DNA of 64,000 nucleotides from Parvicella sp964387945 (lineage in GTDB: Bacteria > Bacteroidota > Bacteroidia > Flavobacteriales_D > Parvicellaceae): positions 416,241-480,240 of the forward strand of contig CAYLYX010000002.1 in NCBI GenBank assembly GCA_964387945.1, read 5' to 3'. The first letter of the stretch is position 1; every line of letters starts with the position of its first letter. The notes under the pieces are model-generated. The model was given only the letters and a program-made list of their open reading frames with translations. It had not been told where the DNA came from and searched no databases. The position numbers were made by a program, and so were the translations under genes. Positions 44,401 through 54,272 of this stretch are shown here, in pieces.

Positions 44401-45525
44401 TTAAAACCCTTTTGCTAAACTTTTAAAGAAACCCAACCAATTGGTCGTGCCCCATTGCTTTCCGAAGCGAAGAATGATGAGGTTTTTGGTAGGATCAATG
44501 GCCATGACCTGACCGAGGTGTCCTTGAGCAGCATAGGTGACTAATTCAGGCTGGTTAGGGTCTGACGGACCAAACAACCACCATTGGTTTTGGTAAAAGT
44601 TGTCTTCTGTATCCTCCTGAATTTGAACAGATTGTTTTACCCAATTTTCTGGGACTATTTGCTGACCTTCCCATTGTCCCATATTCAAATAGAGACGGGC
44701 AAATTTGGCAAAATCTTCGGCATGCGCGTTGATGCAACAGAACGATTTTTCACGACCTTTTTTCCGATCCATTGACCAACTTGCATCAAATTCTGTCCCG
44801 ATTTTACTCCAGATTTTTTCTTGCATGTAATCACTAACCGTTTGTCCAGTGGCGGCTTCAAGGATGTTTCCTAAAAGTTGGGTAGCAATGCTGATGTATT
44901 CAAACTCCTCACCCGGAGGTCCTTTTATTTTTAGTTTGGAGGTATGCCTGTCCAGATTTCTACCGTAGTACCCAATGGCCACGTTTCCGAAAGGATTATA
45001 GTAGCTCTCAACATAATCGATTCCAGTGCGCATATCCAGTAAATGCTGAACTGTAATTTGATCGAAACCTTCGTTTTTAAAGATCTTGATGTAATCTGTA
45101 ATCGGATCATCCAGGCTTTTAATATGCCCTTCTTCTATGGCAATACCTATCAAAGCAGAGATCACCGATTTAGACATCGAAAAAGAAGTGACGAGATCTT
45201 CATTACTCCATTTATCAGCATACCATTCATACTTTATCGTATCGTTATGAATGACCATAAATGCCACCGTCTTGCTCTCAGCAAGATATTCAGCCAACTC
45301 AGTACTATTCGAATAGCGGTTGGAAGTATACTCCGTAAGCATGACCTGCTCATCGATCAGTTTACTAAATTCGTAGACATCTTCAGGGTTGGTTTCAATC
45401 GTTCTATTCTGAAACTTTTTGTAATCGGTGATGTTGGCAAAGTTGTAAATGACATAGCGACCCACATGGCAGCTATTGATAAAGCCCATTATGAGGGCGA
45501 CAATTAGAAGCATACGAAACTTCAT
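44401..45525 (-). CDS. Serine hydrolase of the class C beta-lactamase family
   Basis: A 374-residue protein with a lipoprotein-like N terminus (INSC, about Cys19) and a beta-lactamase-type domain. The nucleophile motif is SMSK (SxxK in FSMSKSVIS), the second motif YIS is seen in FEYISIATQ, and GHLG takes the place of the KTG/HxG motif. It is probably a periplasmic DD-peptidase, esterase or other hydrolase; activity against beta-lactams cannot be inferred. The chosen ATG at 45525 is supported by the signal sequence. It follows the glycosyltransferase gene by one base. Confidence 0.86.
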   Translation of the reverse strand: MKFRMLLIVALIMGFINSCHVGRYVIYNFANITDYKKFQNRTIETNPEDVYEFSKLIDEQVMLTEYTSNRYSNSTELAEYLAESKTVAFMVIHNDTIKYEWYADKWSNEDLVTSFSMSKSVISALIGIAIEEGHIKSLDDPITDYIKIFKNEGFDQITVQHLLDMRTGIDYVESYYNPFGNVAIGYYGRNLDRHTSKLKIKGPPGEEFEYISIATQLLGNILEAATGQTVSDYMQEKIWSKIGTEFDASWSMDRKKGREKSFCCINAHAEDFAKFARLYLNMGQWEGQQIVPENWVKQSVQIQEDTEDNFYQNQWWLFGPSDPNQPELVTYAAQGHLGQVMAIDPTKNLIILRFGKQWGTTNWLGFFKSLAKGF

Positions 45526-45526
45526 A

Positions 45527-46267
45527 TTAGTACTGCTGCGCTTTAACGGAACTTTTCTTACTCGTAAACCAGCCATATTTTAGAATGCAATAAATGGCTC
45601 TGAATCCATCTTTCCAGCCAATTTTCTTCCCTTCTTCATTGGTGCGAGGAATGTAGGTAATGGGGACTTCTTTCCATTTAAGGTTTTTCAATTTCGCCAG
45701 CTTCGCAGTAATTTCCGGTTCGAAACCAAACCGTTGCTCTACCAAATTTAACGATTGGAAAATGGGAGTTGGAACCAGCTTATAACAAGTCTCCATATCC
45801 GTTATGTTGGTTCCAAAAACTACATTGCTCAGGTTCGTCAAAAAGGCATTGGCGGCTTTGCTCATGCCCGATCCTTGCATCTTTTGGTTCAGGAATCGCG
45901 ATCCGTAAACAATATCTACAGACTCTTCCAAAACTGGGGCAATAATGAGGTTGTACTCATGAGGATCCAACTCAAGATCTGCATCCTGAATGATGGTATA
46001 CTCACCCGTAGCGCTTTTGATTCCGGTATGTAATGCTCCACCCTTTCCTTTATTCACCTCGTGGTTGATGAACTGAACGTTCACCGATGGGTTGTCTACT
46101 AAATAACGTTGCACTTCATTACTACTGCTATCTGAAGATTTGTCGTTCACAACGATAATCTCCTTTTCAATATTGCCGATCAATTCTACCTCATTTACCT
46201 TCACCAACACATCATAGATGGTTGCTTGCTCATTGTAGACAGGTATAATGATGGATAATTTTTGCAC
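45527..46267 (-). CDS. Family 2 glycosyltransferase, dolichol-phosphate-mannose-synthase-like
   Basis: A 246-residue GT2 enzyme of the DPM1 type: KLSIIIPVYNEQATI at the N terminus, EIIVVNDKSSD, NKGKGGALHTGIK, the DxD-like QDADLELDP and YGSRFL. No C-terminal membrane helices are visible, so it is the soluble short form. It transfers a sugar from a nucleotide donor, commonly to a polyprenyl phosphate. It lies 24 bases after alaS on the same strand and 1 base before the serine hydrolase. Confidence 0.9.
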   Translation of the reverse strand: MQKLSIIIPVYNEQATIYDVLVKVNEVELIGNIEKEIIVVNDKSSDSSSNEVQRYLVDNPSVNVQFINHEVNKGKGGALHTGIKSATGEYTIIQDADLELDPHEYNLIIAPVLEESVDIVYGSRFLNQKMQGSGMSKAANAFLTNLSNVVFGTNITDMETCYKLVPTPIFQSLNLVEQRFGFEPEITAKLAKLKNLKWKEVPITYIPRTNEEGKKIGWKDGFRAIYCILKYGWFTSKKSSVKAQQY

Positions 46268-46291
46268 GGATGCGAAGATAGAAAATTTGGT

Positions 46292-48928
46292 TTATAGTAG
46301 CGCTGCTGCTTTCGCAATGGCACTTTCAATCCCATCGGGGTTTTTTCCTCCTGCTGTTGCAAAGAAAGGTTGACCACCTCCGCCTCCACCAATTTCTTTG
46401 GCGAGGTCACGAATGATATTCCCAGCATGAAGACCTTTTTCCTTAACGAGATCATCCGAAATCATAATGGTGAGCATGGCTTTTGGTCCTTCATGACTAC
46501 CCACAATGAAAAAGAAACTGTCTTCCTGACCTTTGATCTGGTAAGCGATGTCTTTCACGCTTGCCGCATCAAGTGCAACTTTAGCGCTAATGAACTTCAC
46601 GCCATTAACCTCCTTAGCTGCATTCAAGATGTCGTCTTTTGCTCCCTTTGCTTGTTCTTTTTTAAGTCCTTCCAGGTCTTTTTGAAGCTTGTTGTTTTGT
46701 TCCAAAACATCCTGAATAGCTTTGGTGACATCCTTCGGATTTTTAAGCAGCTCTTTTATCGAGTTCAAGGTTTCTAGCTGATCGTTGACGTATTCGTCAG
46801 CAGCCGTTGCTGTGATGGCTTCGATCCTTCGAATGCCAGCTGCCACAGACCCTTCAGAAATGATTTTGAACCTCCCAATCTGAGCGGTACTTGGTACATG
46901 TATTCCTCCACACAATTCAATGGAATCGCCAAACTTGATCATTCGTACTACATCTGCATATTTCTCTCCAAACAACATCATTGCACCGGCTTCTCGCGCT
47001 TTTTCAAGTGGAATCTGACGGGTTTCTTCCAACGGGTGGTTGGCTCTGATCTCCGCGTTAACCAAATCCTCTACTTGCTTAATTTCTTCGGGTGTTACTT
47101 TAGAGAAATGAGAAAAGTCAAATCGTAAGGATTGATCCGTTACCAACGATCCTTTTTGTTCCACGTGCTCTCCCAAAACTGTTCTGAGTGCAGCGTGCAC
47201 AAGGTGTGTAGCCGTATGGTTGTTGGAGGTTAGTTTTCGCTTGTCGTGATCTACTTGAGCTTTAAACCTTCCGTTGAGCACTTCTGGTAATTCCTTCGCA
47301 AAATGCAGGATCAAGTTGTTCTCTTTTTTGGTGTCAAAGATGTAGGTTTTCTGTCCGTCTAGTTCAATAAAACCTGTGTCACCAATCTGTCCACCACCCT
47401 CAGGATAGAAAGGTGTATAACTAAATACCAATTGGTATATTTCTTTTTCTTTGATCGTTACCTTTCGGTAGCGCGTGATGTATACATCGCCTTCGGTGTA
47501 ATCATAACCGATAAATTCTTCGGCATCATCTTCCTTGAGTACGACCCAATCAGAAGTGTCTGTTTCTGCAGCTTTTCTAGAACGACTTTTTTGCTCTTCC
47601 AAGGCCTCATTAAACCCTTTCTGATCAATCGTCATTTCGTATCCTTGCGCAATTAAGTTGGTAAGATCCACCGGAAATCCATACGTGTCGTAGAGTTCAA
47701 AGACAGCATCTCCCGGAACCACTTTTTCTCGTTTTGAATTTAACTGAATACAAATTTGGTCAATTCGTTTCAGCCCTGTCTCGAGTGTCCTAAAGAAGGA
47801 AACTTCTTCTTCTCGGATTACTTTTTCGATCAATGTTTTTTGATTATTCAATTCTGAGAAAGCATCTCCCATTTGGTGTGCTAGCGTAGGAACAAGACGA
47901 CACAAGAAAGGTTCTTTTAAATTCAGCGTTTGATATCCGTACCTAACAGCCCTTCTTAAGATTCTTCTGATTACATAACCAGCTCCACTGTTGCTTGGTA
48001 ATTGACCATCTGCAATAGAAAATGCAATGGCCCTCACATGGTCTGCTATCACACGCATGGCAATGTTAATTTCTAATGCCTGCTTGTGCTTATTTTCATC
48101 TACTGGTTTGTAGGTCAGACCAGAAAGGTCTTCCACTTTATTAATGAGCGGCATGAAAATATCGGTGTCATAATTAGATGTTTTCCCCTGAAGCGCCATG
48201 GCGAGACGTTCGAAGCCCATACCTGTATCAATGTGCGTGGATTTCAATGGGATAAGCGACTGATCTTTCATGCGGTTGTATTGCATAAACACCAAATTCC
48301 ACACCTCAATTACTTGTGGGTGGTCCATATTCACTAGACTAGCCCCATCTTGCTGACTTCTTTCTTCATCTGATCTAAGGTCAATATGAATTTCTGAACA
48401 AGGGCCGCATGGACCAACATCTCCCATTTCCCAGAAGTTGTCTTTTTTGTTGCCCATAAGAATTCGCTCCTCAGCAATATGACGCTTCCATAAATTGAAG
48501 GCTTCTTGATCCATCGCAAGATCTTCTGACGCGTCACCTTCAAAAACGGTAACATAGAGTCTGTCTTTTGAAAGTCCATAAACCTCAGTAAGGAGTTCCC
48601 AAGCCCATGCAATCGCCTCTTCTTTGAAATAGTCGCCAAAAGACCAATTCCCAAGCATCTCAAACATCGTGTGGTGATACGTATCCACCCCCACCTCTTC
48701 AAGGTCATTATGTTTTCCTGAAACTCGGAGGCATTTTTGAGAGTTAGCCACTCTGGCGTCTTTAACTTCAGAGTTACCCAAAAATAAATCTTTGAACTGA
48801 TTCATTCCAGCATTGGTAAACATTAACGTAGGATCATCTTTGATTACCATCGGTGCAGATGGCACAACTTTATGTCCTTTAGATTCAAAAAATGCTAAAA
48901 AAGCCTTGCGAATTTCCGCTGATTTCAT
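46292..48928 (-). CDS. alaS: Alanyl-tRNA synthetase
   Basis: An 878-residue AlaS. The catalytic core has FTNAGMNQFKDLFLG, RVSGKHNDLEEVG, HHTMFEMLGNWSFGDYFK and GFERLAM; the editing domain has HTATHLVHAAL and the zinc-binding CGGIHV; a C-terminal C-Ala domain ends with GGGGGGQPFFATAGGK. It charges tRNA-Ala and clears Ser and Gly mischarging. The frame extends to 48958, but ATG at 48928 (MKSAEIRKAFL) matches the family start. TACATTTG (48963-48956, minus strand) is a -7 box with no obvious -33 TTG. Confidence 0.97.
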   Translation of the reverse strand: MKSAEIRKAFLAFFESKGHKVVPSAPMVIKDDPTLMFTNAGMNQFKDLFLGNSEVKDARVANSQKCLRVSGKHNDLEEVGVDTYHHTMFEMLGNWSFGDYFKEEAIAWAWELLTEVYGLSKDRLYVTVFEGDASEDLAMDQEAFNLWKRHIAEERILMGNKKDNFWEMGDVGPCGPCSEIHIDLRSDEERSQQDGASLVNMDHPQVIEVWNLVFMQYNRMKDQSLIPLKSTHIDTGMGFERLAMALQGKTSNYDTDIFMPLINKVEDLSGLTYKPVDENKHKQALEINIAMRVIADHVRAIAFSIADGQLPSNSGAGYVIRRILRRAVRYGYQTLNLKEPFLCRLVPTLAHQMGDAFSELNNQKTLIEKVIREEEVSFFRTLETGLKRIDQICIQLNSKREKVVPGDAVFELYDTYGFPVDLTNLIAQGYEMTIDQKGFNEALEEQKSRSRKAAETDTSDWVVLKEDDAEEFIGYDYTEGDVYITRYRKVTIKEKEIYQLVFSYTPFYPEGGGQIGDTGFIELDGQKTYIFDTKKENNLILHFAKELPEVLNGRFKAQVDHDKRKLTSNNHTATHLVHAALRTVLGEHVEQKGSLVTDQSLRFDFSHFSKVTPEEIKQVEDLVNAEIRANHPLEETRQIPLEKAREAGAMMLFGEKYADVVRMIKFGDSIELCGGIHVPSTAQIGRFKIISEGSVAAGIRRIEAITATAADEYVNDQLETLNSIKELLKNPKDVTKAIQDVLEQNNKLQKDLEGLKKEQAKGAKDDILNAAKEVNGVKFISAKVALDAASVKDIAYQIKGQEDSFFFIVGSHEGPKAMLTIMISDDLVKEKGLHAGNIIRDLAKEIGGGGGGQPFFATAGGKNPDGIESAIAKAAALL

Positions 48929-49005
48929 GTGCGATTTTTCTTTAATTTGGAAGGGCAAATGTAAGTATTTTGGTCAAGTTGACCTTCGAAATTAGACCTG
49001 TACGC

Positions 49006-49860
49006 ATGAAAAGCCTAATTTTGTGTTTCATGAATCGTTCAATCGTTATAGTACTGCTCTTGAGTATCCTGTTTAGTTCGAGGATTTCTCTTGCGCAGGG
49101 TTGTGACTGCTATGAAGAAGATAAGCACGTCTTTTTCTTCTATTGGGGATACAATCGAAGCGCCTACTTAAGGAGCGATCTTTCCATGCACGGACAGGGT
49201 TATGATTATGAACTGAGCCAAGTGATGGCGAAAGACAAGCCAGAGGAGTTTGACCCGAGAGTTTATTTCAATCTTTTCAAGCTGAGTATTCCCCAGTTTA
49301 ATATTCGCTTAGGCTATCGATTGAACGAAAAATGGGCGATTAGTCTGGGTTATGATCACATGAAATATGTTGTTCAGAGTGGTCAGCAAACTACCCTCAG
49401 CGGAACGATTGATTCTTCAGCTTCTGAGATTTACGCAGGAAATTATACCAATGCTTCTTTTTATTTAACAGATGATTTCTTGCACTTTGAACATACCGAT
49501 GGACTTAACTTCATTACCGTAGAATTAGACTATGTGACTAATTTATGGACCTCAAAAAGCAAAAAGTTTTGGTTAGAAAACAGATCCGGAATTGCTCCCG
49601 GGTTGCTATATCCAAGAACAGATGTCAATATTTTTGGAACGCCTGGACCAAATATTTGGAACCTAGCAGGAGGAGGTTTTGCATTAAGGTCAGAATTTAG
49701 AATCAACATGTGGCGCTATTTCTTCGTTCAGACCACGGCAAAAGCAGGCTTGCTGTTTCTTCCAAGGATTCAAACCACTGGTGTCTCAGGAGAGTATGCG
49801 CAACAGAACATTCAGTTTCTAGAAGGCTTCTGGGCGATTGGTGCGAATTTTAAGATTTAA
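49006..49860 (+). CDS. Exported outer-membrane-like protein
   Basis: A 284-residue exported protein. The signal peptide may begin at ATG 49006 or 49030; TAATTTTG at 49016-49023 is a perfect -7 box lying between the two, which would favour the later start and a leaderless mRNA. Strands with aromatic ends (FNIRLGYRLNEKWAISLGYDHMKY in pieces, FFVQTTAKAGLLFLP, FWAIGANFKI) indicate a beta-barrel. It is divergent from alaS. No family assigned. Confidence 0.74.
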   Translation: MKSLILCFMNRSIVIVLLLSILFSSRISLAQGCDCYEEDKHVFFFYWGYNRSAYLRSDLSMHGQGYDYELSQVMAKDKPEEFDPRVYFNLFKLSIPQFNIRLGYRLNEKWAISLGYDHMKYVVQSGQQTTLSGTIDSSASEIYAGNYTNASFYLTDDFLHFEHTDGLNFITVELDYVTNLWTSKSKKFWLENRSGIAPGLLYPRTDVNIFGTPGPNIWNLAGGGFALRSEFRINMWRYFFVQTTAKAGLLFLPRIQTTGVSGEYAQQNIQFLEGFWAIGANFKI

Positions 49861-49881
49861 CTTTGGTTTACCAGACATGAT

Positions 49882-50676
49882 TTACAAGTCGATGACCACA
49901 TCCTCACCAGAGTAGGTAACGGTGGCTTGGTTGTCGCATGCTCCAACACCATAGTCTAGCACGATCGATTCACCATCTGTGTCTTCTAACTCTACAAAAC
50001 CATTATTGAACCAATCACATTCCAAAACTTTGGAAATACCTTCGTTGTTGACATTAAAATCATGCCCGTAGCGATCGTTTAGTGTTCCTTCATCACTCAC
50101 CGTGATGAAATTATCCAGTAACCAGTTGGCGTTTCCTCCTGTACCCATGTTGTAGGTAAGGGAACCCGCATAATTGATTTCTCGTGTGCCGATAATAAGT
50201 TTCAGGTTGGAAGTAGATACTTTGTAACTGTTGCCACCAGCTCGTTTAATGGTTAAACTTCCGCTCAGAATGTTATTGTTAATTGAAAAGGCATCAAAGG
50301 CCACAAAACAACTGGCACTGTCTACGTTAAAATAATCGTAGAGAATGCATTGCAACGTTCCGTTTTTCAATTCTAGATCGTAATCTGTGCATTGTGAGAA
50401 GGTAATCTCAAATTGCATAGGTTCGTTGGTAATGTCTAGCGTATCTCCGTCCAAATAAATATATGAAGCACAAGAGTTTAGGGTGTCTTCTTCGTTGCTC
50501 AGTGTTTCGTAAAGATAGGCTTCAGATTGCCCTGTGTGAATTACAAGTGGCACTACGTTAGACAAGCACTCCTGAATTAGCAGGTAGTCTCTAGCAGGTT
50601 GAATGCTCTTTTCACTGGTGCGATTACAGCTCATCAAAATGCTGCAAATAAAGGCTATCACTACAACTATTCTCAT
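49882..50676 (-). CDS. Lipoprotein of unknown function, 264 residues
   Basis: Lipobox LMSC (about Cys17) after a good signal peptide; the rest is beta-rich and acidic with Asn- and Asp-rich turns (GNANWLLDNFITVSDEG). No known domain recognised. It ends 21 bases before the convergent outer-membrane-like gene. It stands alone. Confidence 0.72.
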   Translation of the reverse strand: MRIVVVIAFICSILMSCNRTSEKSIQPARDYLLIQECLSNVVPLVIHTGQSEAYLYETLSNEEDTLNSCASYIYLDGDTLDITNEPMQFEITFSQCTDYDLELKNGTLQCILYDYFNVDSASCFVAFDAFSINNNILSGSLTIKRAGGNSYKVSTSNLKLIIGTREINYAGSLTYNMGTGGNANWLLDNFITVSDEGTLNDRYGHDFNVNNEGISKVLECDWFNNGFVELEDTDGESIVLDYGVGACDNQATVTYSGEDVVIDL

Positions 50677-50752
50677 AATACAAACTTACAAACAATCTGA
50701 CGAAAACTGGCTTTTTACGAACACTTAACGTCAAGCGAGTATTAAAATAAAC

Positions 50753-50760
50753 TACCTTTG
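50753..50760 (+). promoter_or_regulatory. -7 box just before a GTG start
   Basis: TACCTTTG, a perfect TAnnTTTG, 4 bases before the GTG at 50765. If transcription begins about 7 bases after the box, the start point falls within or after that GTG, so either the mRNA is leaderless or the true start lies further in. Confidence 0.45.
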
Positions 50761-50764
50761 TAAC

Positions 50765-51451
50765 GTGTTACGCATAGCAAATATTTTGTCGGTTATCGTA
50801 GTTATCGCTACATCTGCCTTGGCGTTTCTTTATTACCATGACGATATGGACATCAAAATTCCATTCCTTGGTGAGATTTTTCTAGGCTCAGCGTTGGTTT
50901 TGGCTACAACGCTTCTAGTCAAACTCTCATCTCGATGGCCAGCTATGTTTACGGCAATGAAAGCAAAAGGTTATCGCCTTTCTCTTAAAGGGTTTAGAAA
51001 AGTAATCATTTACGAAGGGATCATGTTGCTTTACTTTGGAGCTTTTGCTTGGATTATGCTAAAGTACATTGACATTGGTTTTTGGACGGGAATCGCAGGA
51101 TTGCTGCTCTTTGTTGAAGGTATGCTCTTGCTTGCTTCTCAGCTTTTAAAATCATCTTTTAAGGTAATGGTCAACGATAGGGCAATCACGAAGGTGACCA
51201 ATGAGTGGGAGGTTGTATCGTGGAGTGATATTAAGAAAATAGACAGTCGACAAAATGATGTTCATCTCATCCGAAAGAATGGAACGCCAGTATTGATTGA
51301 TTTAGAGTGGATTGAACAATCGGTTAGGAATGAGTTTGTTGACCGAATTAATCAATTGGCACAGGAAAAAGGAATCTATTGCAGTATTCATTGTGCTGGG
51401 GAGTATAAAGATTTCGCAAAAATGAGTTCAAGACCTATTTATAACGAATAA
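50765..51451 (+). CDS. Membrane protein of unknown function upstream of pyrophosphatase
   Basis: A 228-residue protein with four probable membrane helices (about residues 3-23, 30-50, 80-100, 104-125) and a soluble C-terminal domain with WEVVSWSDIKKIDSRQNDVHL, which resembles a PH-like bacterial fold. The start is GTG at 50765, very close to a promoter -7 box. Its TAA overlaps the ATG of the pyrophosphatase gene by one base. Function unknown. Confidence 0.74.
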   Translation: MLRIANILSVIVVIATSALAFLYYHDDMDIKIPFLGEIFLGSALVLATTLLVKLSSRWPAMFTAMKAKGYRLSLKGFRKVIIYEGIMLLYFGAFAWIMLKYIDIGFWTGIAGLLLFVEGMLLLASQLLKSSFKVMVNDRAITKVTNEWEVVSWSDIKKIDSRQNDVHLIRKNGTPVLIDLEWIEQSVRNEFVDRINQLAQEKGIYCSIHCAGEYKDFAKMSSRPIYNE

Positions 51452-52146
51452 TGGAAAGACAGTTTAACAAACTATGGCAAAAACTGGGTAAAAGATACCA
51501 GTCTCACCCTTGGCATGGCATTAATCTAGGACCTGATGCTCCTGAAGTAATTATGTCGTTTATTGAAATGACGCCATCCGATACGGTAAAATATGAAATT
51601 GACAAGGAGTCAGGATTCATTAAAGTAGACCGTCCGCAGAAGTTCTCTAATATTGTTCCGGCACTCTATGGTTTCGTTCCTCAAACTTACTGTGGAGATA
51701 AGGTGGCAGAACTTTGTAATCTTAAAACTGGAAGAACAGACATTGTGGGGGATGAAGATCCATTAGATATTATTGTACTTACGGATCGAAACATTACACA
51801 AGGAAATATCATTGTTCCAGCCATCCCAATAGGAGGTTTTAGAATGATAGACGATAATGAGGCGGACGATAAGATTATAGCGGTTCTAAAAGGCGATCAG
51901 ATGTACTCAGGATATAATGATGTGTCAGATTTGCCAGAAAGTATCGTCAACCGATTGAGACATTATTTTCTTACCTACAAAAACATTCCAGGAGAAGAGA
52001 GTGCTAAGGTAGAAATTGATGCAACTTACGGACGAGAAGAGGCGTTGGAGGTCATCAGAAAAAGTAGGGCAGATTATATGACCGAGTATGGCAACATTGA
52101 GACGGAAATGTCTCGAGCTACTATGGATTTATTTAACGCTCAGTAA
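51451..52146 (+). CDS. ppa: Inorganic pyrophosphatase, family I
   Basis: A 231-residue soluble pyrophosphatase that hydrolyses PPi and pulls biosynthetic reactions forward. The family signature DEDPLDIIV binds magnesium, and KYEIDKESGFIKVDR and ALYGFVPQTYCGD are in their expected places. The chain is longer than the typical 175-residue bacterial enzyme, with an N-terminal extension (FNKLWQKLGKRYQSHPWHGI) seen in Bacteroidota homologues. Start supported by TAATG overlap with the previous gene. Confidence 0.95.
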   Translation: MERQFNKLWQKLGKRYQSHPWHGINLGPDAPEVIMSFIEMTPSDTVKYEIDKESGFIKVDRPQKFSNIVPALYGFVPQTYCGDKVAELCNLKTGRTDIVGDEDPLDIIVLTDRNITQGNIIVPAIPIGGFRMIDDNEADDKIIAVLKGDQMYSGYNDVSDLPESIVNRLRHYFLTYKNIPGEESAKVEIDATYGREEALEVIRKSRADYMTEYGNIETEMSRATMDLFNAQ

Positions 52147-52151
52147 GCATT

Positions 52152-53195
52152 GTGCAAGAACTACTGGACAAAATATCGGAAGTAACAAAAGACGGCTCGC
52201 CTTCAGTAGGTCAATGGATTGAGCTGGGAGATCTAGCTAAGAAAGTTGGGGTTAAGAAGGTAGAGATGGAAAAAATGGTGGAGGAAACTCTTGCCAATAA
52301 GTCCGAGCTAAAGTCGGTTGAAAATCCGCAACCTGAAGAAGAAAGAGAAAAAACGCCATCTGGTTTTGGACGAGATATTTCTTTTGATCGCCCAAATTTT
52401 GATCAAACACGAGACCAGTTTCAGGACGAAATGATGAAGAGACGGGAACAAGAGGACAGAATGTTTGAGCGCCCAGAAGAGGTGGAGATTGAGCAACCTG
52501 AAATTGTTTTTCCAGAACTCAAGGTATCATTTGATAAGCCCGAAGAAGAGCCGATCCTTGAGCAGGAAAAAATTGAGCCGATTGAGACTGAACCCATTGC
52601 TCCTGTCGAAAATGTGATTGAACCTCCAAAACAGGAAGAGATCTCAGCTCCTGAAATTGAGCAGATAGAGTTTAAGGTTGAAGGCATCGATCAAAAAATT
52701 GAATTTGAGGACATTTCAACCACTGATTTTGATCAAAACACAAAAGATTTTTCTGCAGAGGTTCAGCACGATGACATAGCGGAGTACATTGCGGAGTCAA
52801 ACCAACGAGCTGTTGAAGAGGCTAGGCGCCTAGAGGAAGAGAAGAAGAAAAGAGCTGCAAACAAGTCATCTGGACAAAGAAAAGAGCAGCCCAGAAAAAA
52901 GACGCAACAGCGTTCTCAGAGTGATGGCGGAATGGTAACCCTAAGCGATTCAAAAAAAGCAAGGACCATTGGAATTGTTGCTGCTGTTGTTGCCGTCTTG
53001 TTTGGTTTTATTGGAATTTTCATTGGAATCTACGGGCTGAGTGTATCCAGTAAGCTAAAGAAAGAAGTGGAAGAAAGTTCTAACTTTTATGGTGATCAAA
53101 TCAAACAGAATATTTCCATCGGTAGAGGACTAAGTTTTGCTGGAATTGTGATCGGAAATCTTCGCTTCTTCAACTTTATCGGTGACTTTTTCTGA
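52152..53195 (+). CDS. Hypothetical protein with acidic repeats and C-terminal membrane segment
   Basis: A 347-residue protein starting with GTG. The first 230 residues are rich in Glu, Pro, Ile and Gln with repeated EIEQPEI and EPIETEPI patterns. This is followed by a basic charged segment (EEEKKKRAANKSSGQRKEQPR in part) and, near the C terminus, a hydrophobic pair of segments typical of DUF4190-like proteins (TIGIVAAVVAVLFGFIGIFIGIYG in pieces). No catalytic motif. It is 6 bases after the pyrophosphatase, so co-transcription is likely. Confidence 0.72.
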   Translation: MQELLDKISEVTKDGSPSVGQWIELGDLAKKVGVKKVEMEKMVEETLANKSELKSVENPQPEEEREKTPSGFGRDISFDRPNFDQTRDQFQDEMMKRREQEDRMFERPEEVEIEQPEIVFPELKVSFDKPEEEPILEQEKIEPIETEPIAPVENVIEPPKQEEISAPEIEQIEFKVEGIDQKIEFEDISTTDFDQNTKDFSAEVQHDDIAEYIAESNQRAVEEARRLEEEKKKRAANKSSGQRKEQPRKKTQQRSQSDGGMVTLSDSKKARTIGIVAAVVAVLFGFIGIFIGIYGLSVSSKLKKEVEESSNFYGDQIKQNISIGRGLSFAGIVIGNLRFFNFIGDFF

Positions 53196-53219
53196 TAACA
53201 AGCACCTTAGATTAGTGAA

Positions 53220-54272
53220 TTACTTTTTCGAAGATTTGTAAAATTCGAACTTTCCGACTTTGAATTGAGTCACTTTTTTCTTATCAGATTCTGATGCTTC
53301 ATAATCAACGTCCAAATTGGTTTTTTGATCAAGAATAGAGGCAATCAACGGCTCTTCTTGTTTTCGTTCTACCTTCAGTACTTTTTCTGCTAAAAACTCT
53401 GGAACCGTAAGGTTGGTGTTGTCCGCGTGGTTAGCCAGATCATCATTTTCTGTCATTACTGGACTTGTTATCACAGAATCCTTTTGCATAGTGATTTGAG
53501 GATCAGGCGCTATATCATTTTGAGCAGGAGATGTGGTGTCAACAGCCACCTCAAGGTTGTCATTTTCAAGTGTTGGAAGATTCATTTCAGAACCCGTTGT
53601 GTCTTTTGGAGGCATATCGTTCTCTACTGCCACCCAATCTACTTTATTTTCCACAGGGGAAGTCGGATCATTTTCATTTGTTGAAGAATCAAAATCAAAG
53701 GACTTTTGAAAGGCAATACGATCGGCATCAAGTGATTGCAATGATAGGCTAGGCACAACGTCTACAGGAGTTGTCTCAGCTGTCTCTACTTCTGATTTGT
53801 TATAAGTTCCCCACGGGACGAACATGGCAATAAGACCCACAACCGCAGCGGCTGCAGCAGCTCTCCAGTACATTGGGATAACCATTGGCCTTTTAAGGTC
53901 TGGCTTGTCAGGAAATTGAACGTTGCCATCGCTTAGTTTTGTTTTGGTGTATGCCTTAGCGAGTTCAGCGTATTGGTTGGGGTATTTTTCTGAAAGTTCG
54001 GTCAATCTACGTCTAGAAGTTAGCTCTTGGTCCAGTTCCAAAATAACGAGACTCTCCAACTCAGCTCGCTCCTTTATTGTCTCTTTTTCTTCAGCCGAAA
54101 GTGCAAAGTCAGTCCCTTGATCAAGAGAGATGAGTTCGTCCTCCAAATCAATAGAAAGCTCAGGGTGCTGAGAAACAAAAAGCATGAACTCTGCCGTATC
54201 CTGCGGAGAAAGGTTGTTTTCCAGATAGTCAAGCCAAAAAGCTTCGTAGTTATGTAGGTTGATTTTACTCAT
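53220..54272 (-). CDS. Putative membrane anti-sigma factor of the second ECF locus
   Basis: A 350-residue protein. N-terminal residues 1-125 are soluble and helical (YEAFWLDYLENNLSP, an anti-sigma-like start found in Bacteroidota), then one transmembrane helix (about 137-157, MYWRAAAAAAVVGLIAMF), then a long acidic, Ser/Thr/Asn-rich periplasmic region. Unlike the first locus it has no obvious lipoprotein or beta-helix partner. It overlaps the sigma gene by 4 bases (ATGA), which implies coupled translation of sigma and anti-sigma. Confidence 0.8.
   Translation of the reverse strand: MSKINLHNYEAFWLDYLENNLSPQDTAEFMLFVSQHPELSIDLEDELISLDQGTDFALSAEEKETIKERAELESLVILELDQELTSRRRLTELSEKYPNQYAELAKAYTKTKLSDGNVQFPDKPDLKRPMVIPMYWRAAAAAAVVGLIAMFVPWGTYNKSEVETAETTPVDVVPSLSLQSLDADRIAFQKSFDFDSSTNENDPTSPVENKVDWVAVENDMPPKDTTGSEMNLPTLENDNLEVAVDTTSPAQNDIAPDPQITMQKDSVITSPVMTENDDLANHADNTNLTVPEFLAEKVLKVERKQEEPLIASILDQKTNLDVDYEASESDKKKVTQFKVGKFEFYKSSKK

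Noticed and set aside
45043..45507. 154-codon plus-strand frame inside the serine hydrolase gene
   Set aside because: Antisense to a clear beta-lactamase-fold gene; composition is not protein-like and there is no promoter.
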